Source: CAVVEQ01 sp963806635
GTDB lineage: Bacteria > Chloroflexota > Anaerolineae > Anaerolineales > Anaerolineaceae
Length of the DNA: 64,000 nt
Assembly: GCA_963806635.1 (NCBI GenBank)
Contig: CAWDZA010000015.1
Span: forward strand, 1,575,967 to 1,639,966
Direction of reading: 5' to 3'
Shown: in pieces, positions 58,612-64,000 of the stretch
Layout: each line of letters begins with the position of its first letter
Position numbering within the stretch: the first letter of the stretch is position 1
The notes under the pieces: generated by a model
What the model saw: the letters and a program-made list of their open reading frames with translations, nothing else
What the model was told of the DNA's origin: nothing
The model's database searches: none
Translations under genes and position numbers: made by a program

Positions 58612-58702
58612 ACCGGTTGAGCGTCGGGTTCGCTAAATCGGGAGGTGTAATAACCAAATAATCGGTTCATCGGTATGAAAAAAATCAAACAAGGAGAAAT
58701 CG

Positions 58703-59446
58703 ATGGATTTTCATATCAAAGTCCCGCCCCCTTCTGCCCCTGGCAGGTTCCCGTTTGCCGGAACGCCTATCGAGATTTCTCAACTCGAAGAACTTCAAAA
58801 GCAGCACGCCAGCCTCGTTGGCGCGCTTATCGAACTGATTATCGCTTATGGACTCGATAATCGCCACGACCTTGCGGATCCCCTCATTGACCGGTTGATC
58901 CTCATGGATGCCAACGCCCAGGAAAGCGCGCTCCATCTCCTTCAGCTGGGTGCATTAATGGAAAAGCTGGATGTGTATGAATCCGCGCTCGCTTTCTACG
59001 CCCGCGCGCAACCCCTTGACCGCGAGGAAAATGATACCTGGTATTTCCTGAACAACAACCTGGGGTATTGCCTGAATGTTTTCAAACGCCACGCGGAAGC
59101 AGAACCGCTCTGCCGCGAAGCGATCCGGATCAACTCCGACCGCCACAACGCCTTCAAGAACCTCGCGGTCTCCCAGGAGGGTCAGGATCAGTTCATTTCA
59201 GCCGTTGAAAATTACATCCTTGCGGTGGAAAAGTACCCCTACGATCCGCGCTCCTTTCTGCACCTCTCCGAACTTCTCCGCAAGCAGCCCGAGCTGGAGC
59301 TGGAGATACCCGGGTTGAATGAAAAGGTGGAACAATGCAGGAAGTCCATTGATCTTGCCCAAAATATGGCTCGGAATATGCAGGTCCGGAAAACGAAGCG
59401 ACCCAAGGCACCACCCTCCGCCGCGGACCCCGATCCGGATCAATAA
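58703..59446 (+). CDS. Tetratricopeptide-repeat protein
   Basis: The 247-residue protein has no signal peptide. About three TPR units lie between residues 70 and 195, e.g. Ala-Leu-Ala-Phe-Tyr-Ala-Arg-Ala-Gln-Pro-Leu, Leu-Gly-Tyr-Cys-Leu-Asn-Val-Phe-Lys-Arg-His-Ala-Glu-Ala-Glu-Pro-Leu-Cys-Arg-Glu-Ala-Ile-Arg-Ile, and Ala-Val-Glu-Asn-Tyr-Ile-Leu-Ala-Val-Glu-Lys-Tyr-Pro. The tail is Lys/Pro-rich. AAGGAG lies 7 bases upstream of the start. A cytoplasmic scaffold role is likely; partners unknown. Confidence 0.78.
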   Translation: MDFHIKVPPPSAPGRFPFAGTPIEISQLEELQKQHASLVGALIELIIAYGLDNRHDLADPLIDRLILMDANAQESALHLLQLGALMEKLDVYESALAFYARAQPLDREENDTWYFLNNNLGYCLNVFKRHAEAEPLCREAIRINSDRHNAFKNLAVSQEGQDQFISAVENYILAVEKYPYDPRSFLHLSELLRKQPELELEIPGLNEKVEQCRKSIDLAQNMARNMQVRKTKRPKAPPSAADPDPDQ

Positions 59447-59473
59447 AGCGCAGGTGACTGCGCTTTATTTTTT
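59442..59473. terminator. Bidirectional terminator
   Basis: AATAAAGCGCA (59442-59452) pairs with TGCGCTTTATT (59459-59469), T-run after. Shared by the TPR gene and the convergent DUF1189-like gene. Confidence 0.88.
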
Positions 59474-59478
59474 GGCTA

Positions 59479-60561
59479 TCAGGGAGCCGGGTGAGGTTCC
59501 ACCGGCTCCGTCGGCTGCACCAGCACGCCCTGGATGCCGATGGCCAGCAGGGCGATCTCCATCGCCGCCCAGGCGATCACCGACCAGGCCACGCTGCTCT
59601 CCCAGCCCTGCACCGCCTGCAGCGGCATGAGGATCAGCGCGGGAACGCCGATGAGCACCCGCCACGGCCGCAGGGAGCGCTCGCGCGATAGCCCGCGCTT
59701 GCCGAACACATCCAGGGTGAAAAGCAGCATCACCGCCCAGAGCAGGGTGTGCCCCAGGCTGAGCTTGAAAGGGAATTTCGCCCCGGCCTGGTTGAGTATG
59801 AAGTTGAAATACACCGCCGGCACGTAGGCATAGATGCCAACCGCCAGCACCTGACCGAAGCCTGTGCCGGGCTTGATTAGCGCTCCAATGCCCCACAGGA
59901 TGAGCGCGATCACCAGCAGGATCATGAGCCTGCCGAGCGCTTCCCAGACCCAGATGCCCGCCAGCGCACCCGCCTTGACGTAGCCCATTATCACGGCCGC
60001 CCAGCCCAGGATGGCGTTCTTGTCGATCACCAGCGGGTCGCGCCGCACCATGGACTGGATATCCGCCCAGGTGACCCACTGGTCGCGGCCGTTGGTATCC
60101 AACACCTCCACACCTTCGCGGGTGACCAGGAAACCGGTTCGGAAGCGGCTGCGGTCGATCTGGTTGATCTTGCCGGTGGTGTCAATGGCAAAGATCTCCC
60201 CGTCCGAACCGAAGATGGTATAAGGCTGCGGCCCTTTCGCGCTGGCCACCCCGCCCTGCACAGTGATGGCCGGGAAGACCATTTTCGTGAGCTCTTTTTC
60301 GATATCCTTCACCGCGGTATCCACCTGACGGTTGAACGCCTGCGCGGAGATGACCGCAAGCGCCGTGGCGAACAGGATGAAAAAGAGGATCGCCCAGCCC
60401 GCGCTGCGCCGGGCTGCCTTTTTATAGAAGGTGAAGGAGCCGGCAGGCAGGACAAGACCCATCGCCAGCCAGAGCAGCTCATCCAGAAGGCGATTCTTCT
60501 TTGGTTCCGCCGCTTCACCCGGGATCGGGTTTGGTATGGTTTCGATCTGTTGGTCTTTCAT
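59479..60561 (-). CDS. DUF1189-like integral membrane protein
   Basis: The 361-residue protein has one helix near 55-75, then an extracytoplasmic part (80-175) with Ile-Thr-Val-Gln-Gly-Gly and Ile-Phe-Ala-Ile-Asp-Thr-Thr-Gly-Lys, and five C-terminal helices with Ile-Tyr-Ala-Tyr-Val-Pro-Ala-Val-Tyr-Phe. This build fits DUF1189. ATG 60561 is used; GAGGTG lies just before it. Function unknown. Confidence 0.68.
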   Translation of the reverse strand: MKDQQIETIPNPIPGEAAEPKKNRLLDELLWLAMGLVLPAGSFTFYKKAARRSAGWAILFFILFATALAVISAQAFNRQVDTAVKDIEKELTKMVFPAITVQGGVASAKGPQPYTIFGSDGEIFAIDTTGKINQIDRSRFRTGFLVTREGVEVLDTNGRDQWVTWADIQSMVRRDPLVIDKNAILGWAAVIMGYVKAGALAGIWVWEALGRLMILLVIALILWGIGALIKPGTGFGQVLAVGIYAYVPAVYFNFILNQAGAKFPFKLSLGHTLLWAVMLLFTLDVFGKRGLSRERSLRPWRVLIGVPALILMPLQAVQGWESSVAWSVIAWAAMEIALLAIGIQGVLVQPTEPVEPHPAP

Positions 60562-60682
60562 GGTCACCTCTTCTTCGGACTTGTATTAAAATTATAGACC
60601 GAAATCCAATGGGGTCGCACACATCCTATAGAGATTTATTGCCGTATCAACCGCTATACTTTCCAAAAGGGAGAACCAAACC

Positions 60683-61507
60683 ATGACCGCTCGTACATCG
60701 CACCATATCGCACCCATCTTCCTGATGCTCATTGCCGTCCTCCTGCTGGCTGCCTGCCAGCCGGCCGCCCCCACCGCGCCGGTTGCCAGCCCTCAGCCCT
60801 CCCAGCCGCCCCCGCAGCCCACCGAACCTTCCGGCGAAATTCAAACCGGGGTTTCCCTGGACTACGCTGAAGTGGCGCAGTCTGTCAACCTCGAAACCGT
60901 GCCAGCCCAAACGGCCGCCGCGGATGGACCCAACTGGGAAGGCGCGCCTGAATTCCAAAAACTGACCCTGCAGGGCTACGCCGTTGCGGATCACCCCATT
61001 CAGCCGCAGGTCTTCATCTACCCGGTCGCGGACCTGGCCGCCGCCAACGAGCGCATGGGGGAGGCTGCCGCGGACCTGCAAGCCCTGCTGCAGAGCCGCC
61101 AGCCCGGCGAGCAGATCCCTTACCTGCCGCTGCTGGCCAGCGCCAAAGAGGTCCTCATCGCGCGGGTGGACTACCTGGATTTTCAGGGCGGCAGCGGCGT
61201 GCGCTTCCTCACCCAGGCTGGCAATGGGCTGGCCCCGGTCAATAATTCCGCCCTGGTCTACACCTTCCAGGGTCTGACAAGCGATGGCAAATACTACGTC
61301 TCAGCCGTCCTGCCCGTCACCCATCCGGCACTCGGCGCTGAAACCACCCCGGACGAGGAGATGATCAACGCGATCACCGCCGACCCGGGCTATTACGCCA
61401 GCTACCTGGCGGAAAAGACCGCCTGGCTGGATGGGCAACCCGCGGCGAGCTTCACCCCGGACCTGGATAAACTGGACGCGCTGATCCGCTCGATCGCGGT
61501 GCGGTAG
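60683..61507 (+). CDS. Secreted lipoprotein of unknown function
   Basis: The protein has 274 residues. The signal peptide ends Leu-Leu-Ala-Ala-Cys (Cys25), then a Pro/Ala/Gln linker. The mature domain has no motif I know; Gly-Gly-Ser-Gly-Val-Arg-Phe-Leu-Thr-Gln and Tyr-Tyr-Val-Ser-Ala-Val-Leu-Pro-Val-Thr-His-Pro lie in what looks like a beta-rich fold. It is divergent from the DUF1189-like gene. Similar lipoproteins occur singly in Anaerolineae genomes, by inference. Confidence 0.65.
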   Translation: MTARTSHHIAPIFLMLIAVLLLAACQPAAPTAPVASPQPSQPPPQPTEPSGEIQTGVSLDYAEVAQSVNLETVPAQTAAADGPNWEGAPEFQKLTLQGYAVADHPIQPQVFIYPVADLAAANERMGEAAADLQALLQSRQPGEQIPYLPLLASAKEVLIARVDYLDFQGGSGVRFLTQAGNGLAPVNNSALVYTFQGLTSDGKYYVSAVLPVTHPALGAETTPDEEMINAITADPGYYASYLAEKTAWLDGQPAASFTPDLDKLDALIRSIAVR

Positions 61508-61628
61508 GAATATCGATGTGCCGGTGGCAAACCCCGCTACCGGCGCTGTTTATTCGCCCTTCACCCTACCCGCCGGGCTGGTGGGGGAGGGTCTGCAGGC
61601 GAGTTGGGTGGGGTGGGAGAGGTAAAAA

Positions 61629-62410
61629 ATGGAAGAAACTGGTATTACAGGTGATGAGGTGGTTAAAGTTTCTGTTTGATTACACTGAATTTGGCTGTAA
61701 AGCTCATTTCTTGGCAGCGTCATCTCTATATTCTTCATTTTTATCATCAGAAGATATGGATTATAAGAAAATATTAGCAGTAAAAATATTTTCTGAATTT
61801 ATGTCATTATTAGAGGATATAGGCGCATTGGCCATTGCTATAAGGCATAGAGATGATGGGGTAGGAATTTTATATTCTTTCTTGACTTATGGAAATAATA
61901 GTACCTATTCACCCCCAACAACTATTTCAAAAATTTATCAGTTGCTGATTTCAGGAAATGAGTTTAGAAGATGCTCTCCTACTTCCGAAATTTAATGATA
62001 ATCAAGTAATCACATTGTTTGGGGAATCAATTAATACATCACAACTTTACAAAGAAACAAACATAACCTTAACACAAGCGGCTAAGGTTTATCTTGCTGA
62101 TGAGAAAGCATTAGTTCGCGCCTACAATAAAACAAAACATGGGTTTGTTGTGACTTCAAATCGGAATTTTATTCAGACAAATACCGATGGTCAAAATAAT
62201 TCTGCTTGGATAATCGGGAAAAATCCTAAATATAAACCTAACATACCTTCTGGAGATTCAGTAATTGAAATATTTGTAGTCAAAATCGCAGATGTAAATA
62301 AAACAATGGATCGAATGCCTATGCTTACAGGGGCTTTAAGGATCATTTCTGGATTAACTTCTTTTCTCCTCGAAAAAAACCTAATTACTTCTGCTGATTC
62401 TAAAGCTTAG
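61629..62410 (+). CDS. AT-rich gene of unknown function (two frameshifts)
   Basis: GGAGAGGT lies 6 bases before ATG 61629, which opens Met-Glu-Glu-Thr-Gly-Ile-Thr-Gly-Asp-Glu. The frame shifts near 61675 and again near 61955, where Leu-Leu-Ile-Ser-Gly-Asn-Glu joins Met-Ser-Leu-Glu-Asp-Ala-Leu. The joined protein would have about 260 residues: an alpha-helical middle with Lys-Ile-Phe-Ser-Glu-Phe-Met-Ser-Leu-Leu-Glu-Asp-Ile-Gly-Ala-Leu-Ala-Ile-Ala-Ile and a C-terminal part with Lys-His-Gly-Phe-Val-Val-Thr-Ser-Asn. I recognise no family. GC content is far below the neighbours (by eye about one third), a strong sign of transfer. A terminator follows at once. Confidence 0.6.
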
Positions 62411-62417
62411 TCGTAGG

Positions 62418-62449
62418 TCGGGGACCGGTTGCGTCCCCGATTTTTTCTT
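62418..62449 (+). terminator. Intrinsic terminator of the AT-rich gene
   Basis: TCGGGGAC (62418-62425) pairs with GTCCCCGA (62433-62440), then TTTTTTCTTT. Confidence 0.88.
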
Positions 62450-62494
62450 TATCCCTAAGAAAAGAAATTGTAAAATAACCCCCATCCTTCCCTA

Positions 62495-63424
62495 ATGGAA
62501 AATATGATGCGTCCCCTTCTAACTGACTCCGATTTCTGGCGCTCGCGCTCCTTCCTGCGCGAGGTGATGCAGCTCAATGGCCTGCGCGAGCACTCCTGGC
62601 ACGTTGCCCGCTGGGATTACTGGCGCTGGCACGGCATCGCCAACTGCGGTATGGACCCCTTCGAAGGCAACTCGCTCCTTTGGGAGACCCCCGCGGGCGG
62701 GATCGCCGCGATCCTCAACTGCGAAAACCGCAACAGCTTCTACCTGCAGGTGCACCCCCGCCACCGCACCGCGGAGCTGGAGAGGAGATGATCCGCGCCG
62801 CGGAGGAGACCCTGGCAAAGTCCGAGCCGGGCAGCCGCTGGGGCGCGCGCATCCACGCCCACGAGGGGGATGAACTGCGCGAGGCAATTTTAAAGAGCCG
62901 CGGGTATATCCTTTCCGAAGATAGGGAAACCCAGAACCGCCGGCTGCTTTCCCGCCCCGTTCCGGATTTAGTAATCCCCCCCGGTTTCACGATCCGCTCG
63001 CTGGGCACCCTCGAGGAGCTGCCCGCACGCAGCTGGGCATCCTGGCGCGGCTTCCACCCCGACGAGCCGGATGAGAAGTACGAGGGCTGGGAGTGGTACC
63101 ACAACATCCAGCGCTGCCCGCTCTACCGCCGCGACCTGGATATCGTTGCCGCCGCCCCCGATGGCGTCATCGCCTGCCTTCTGCACCATCTGGTACGACG
63201 ATGTCACCCGCACCGCCTACTACGAGCCGGTGGCTACCGCGCCCGAACACCAGCACCTGGGGCTGGGGCGCGCCTGCCTGCTGGAAGGTCTGCGCCGTCT
63301 GCAGAACCTGGGCTGCCAGCTGGCTTTCGTCAATTCCGAGGAAGAGGGTCCTCAGCGCTTCTATCATTCCGTCGGTTTCGACGAGCACGACGTGCTGCGC
63401 GCCTGGGATAAGCCCCTGGGTTGA
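62495..63424 (+). CDS. GNAT-family acetyltransferase (two frameshifts, net frame kept)
   Basis: The span of 930 bases would give 309 residues. The N-terminal half has Trp-Arg-Ser-Arg-Ser-Phe-Leu-Arg-Glu-Val and a degenerate acetyltransferase-like part. After a frame change near 62790, Glu-Asp-Arg-Glu-Thr-Gln-Asn-Arg-Arg-Leu precedes a second domain; after another near 63185, Trp-Tyr-Asp-Asp-Val-Thr-Arg-Thr-Ala-Tyr-Tyr-Glu-Pro-Val-Ala-Thr, then Gln-His-Leu-Gly-Leu-Gly-Arg-Ala (the acetyl-CoA pyrophosphate loop) and Arg-Phe-Tyr-His-Ser-Val-Gly-Phe. This is the GNAT core. TAAAAT lies at 62472. Substrate unknown. Confidence 0.75.
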
Positions 63425-63477
63425 AAAACAGGGAAATATAAGGCTGGTTGCCGAATGCGAGCCCTGCGAAGTTCCCG

Positions 63478-63513
63478 TCATTGCGAGACCCCGCAGGGGT
63501 CGTGACAATCTCA
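63478..63513. repeat. REP-like palindrome
   Basis: TCATTGCGAGACCCC...GGGGTCGTGACAATCTC is an imperfect palindrome with the same ends as the element at 13627-13671. Both lie between genes. Confidence 0.6.
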
Positions 63514-63663
63514 CAAAAAACCTCTCCAATTTAGAAGTTGTCTTTTCATGGGGTTGCCCACCTGCCCTAGCTGCTGGTGCTAGTGTGGTTCCGGGCGTTT
63601 TTCTTCCCAAAGGAATATAATTAATCGTCATTTGGTGAACAAAATACAGAAAATGGAGGAAAA

Positions 63664-63956
63664 ATGGGTAATGAAAGGTTGAGTTTAAGAAACTCCACCA
63701 ATATTTTTTACTTGGCCAATTCATTAGCCTAGGTCTTGTCATTCTTGGTTTCTTCTTTTTGAATGAAAAACAAGATCTCATTCTTCAAATAGTGGGTTGG
63801 ATATTCATCGTCATTGGAATTGTTTTCATTATTGTCATTTTTCAGCGTAAACAGCGTCTGTTATGGATCTATAAAAATATATCCCCAACTTCAATGCAAA
63901 TGAAAATTGAAAAGATAAGCGATTCGGATTCTACGGGATTATTTCGCGTATTGTGA
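63664..63956 (+). CDS. Small AT-rich membrane protein (one frameshift)
   Basis: GGAGG lies 6 bases before ATG 63664, which begins Met-Gly-Asn-Glu-Arg-Leu-Ser-Leu. A shift near 63688 is needed to reach Leu-His-Gln-Tyr-Phe-Leu-Leu-Gly-Gln-Phe-Ile-Ser-Leu-Gly-Leu-Val-Ile-Leu-Gly (first helix), Asn-Glu-Lys-Gln-Asp-Leu, and Ile-Val-Gly-Trp-Ile-Phe-Ile-Val-Ile-Gly (second helix), then a basic cytoplasmic end. About 97 residues. Family unknown; AT-rich like the gene at 61.6 kb. Confidence 0.5.
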
Positions 63957-64000
63957 CCCGGTGGGATAATAATACTTCTGAGCGCTGGAAAACCAGGTTG

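Overview
The window reads as a chromosomal segment of a bacterium of the phylum Chloroflexota, most likely class Anaerolineae. The reasons are the long Thr-Pro repeat stalks on secreted proteins, an FMN-riboswitch-controlled RibXY-type riboflavin ABC transporter (a type described from Chloroflexi), a Firmicutes-like LexA box (GAAC-N4-GTTC), a proton-pumping pyrophosphatase, and many small-leader genes. Most of the sequence is clearly GC-rich (by eye in the mid to upper 50s percent); three patches (about 52.7-56.6, 61.6-62.4 and 63.6-64.0 kb) are visibly AT-rich and look acquired.

Layout. 0.1-5.3 kb (minus): a Tad-type cluster of two TadE-like proteins and a TadG-like von Willebrand A protein. 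5.6-8.8 kb (plus): a small LuxR-type regulator, then FMN riboswitch, permease, binding lipoprotein and ATPase. 8.8-12.7 kb (minus): holB, bactofilin, tandem UspA, NRAMP metal transporter. 12.8-16.4 kb: methyltransferase, dispersed palindromes, 3-methyladenine glycosylase, sugar epimerase, and a MerR/B12 (CarH-like) regulator. 16.4-18.7 kb (minus): trmO and badly broken modA-modB. 18.8-23.5 kb: PadR regulator divergent from Nudix-mscL-EamA, a second EamA, and a TolB-like lipoprotein. 23.6-28.0 kb (minus): SIMPL lipoprotein and a five-gene membrane/toastrack (PspC/LiaF-like) envelope module. 28.2-30.2 kb (plus): cysK-cysE behind a leader that encodes a Cys-containing leader peptide and a set of competing hairpins. 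30.3-37.4 kb: CAP-LysM protein, CBS protein, surE, hppA, nicotinate phosphoribosyltransferase, small membrane protein, OsmC. 37.5-38.9 kb: lexA with its own SOS box, and a DUF805 protein. 38.9-44.4 kb (minus): tRNA-Thr, tRNA-Tyr, tRNA-Thr, tuf, rpmG, tRNA-Trp, secE, nusG, rplK, rplA, rplJ, rplL. 44.7-50.4 kb (plus): coaE-acetyltransferase fusion, cdaA, cdaR, der, lepB, zinc-finger protein. 50.4-52.5 kb (minus): Ser/Thr kinase with beta-propeller. 52.6-56.6 kb: tRNA-Lys followed by a decayed, repeat-bounded insertion. 56.7-64.0 kb: transporter-like and membrane proteins, TPR protein, DUF1189 protein, lipoprotein, AT-rich unknown gene, acetyltransferase and a small membrane protein.

The most interesting item is the cysK leader (28.17-28.41 kb). 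A good promoter is followed by a 12-codon reading frame with its own Shine-Dalgarno and two Cys codons, and then segments that can pair 1:2, 2:3 and 3:4, the last followed by five T. This is the layout of ribosome-mediated attenuation responding to charged Cys-tRNA. Other notable items are the nested tRNA-Lys insertions, the FMN switch whose anti-aptamer strand can be read directly, and a possible small RNA at 58.5 kb.

Many reading frames are broken by single-base shifts (Tad cluster, mpg, modAB, cysK, cysE, kinase 3-prime end, the tRNA-Lys island, three genes near the right end), while long housekeeping genes are intact. Much of this is probably uncorrected sequencing error, so I give reconstructed gene spans and say where the frame changes.
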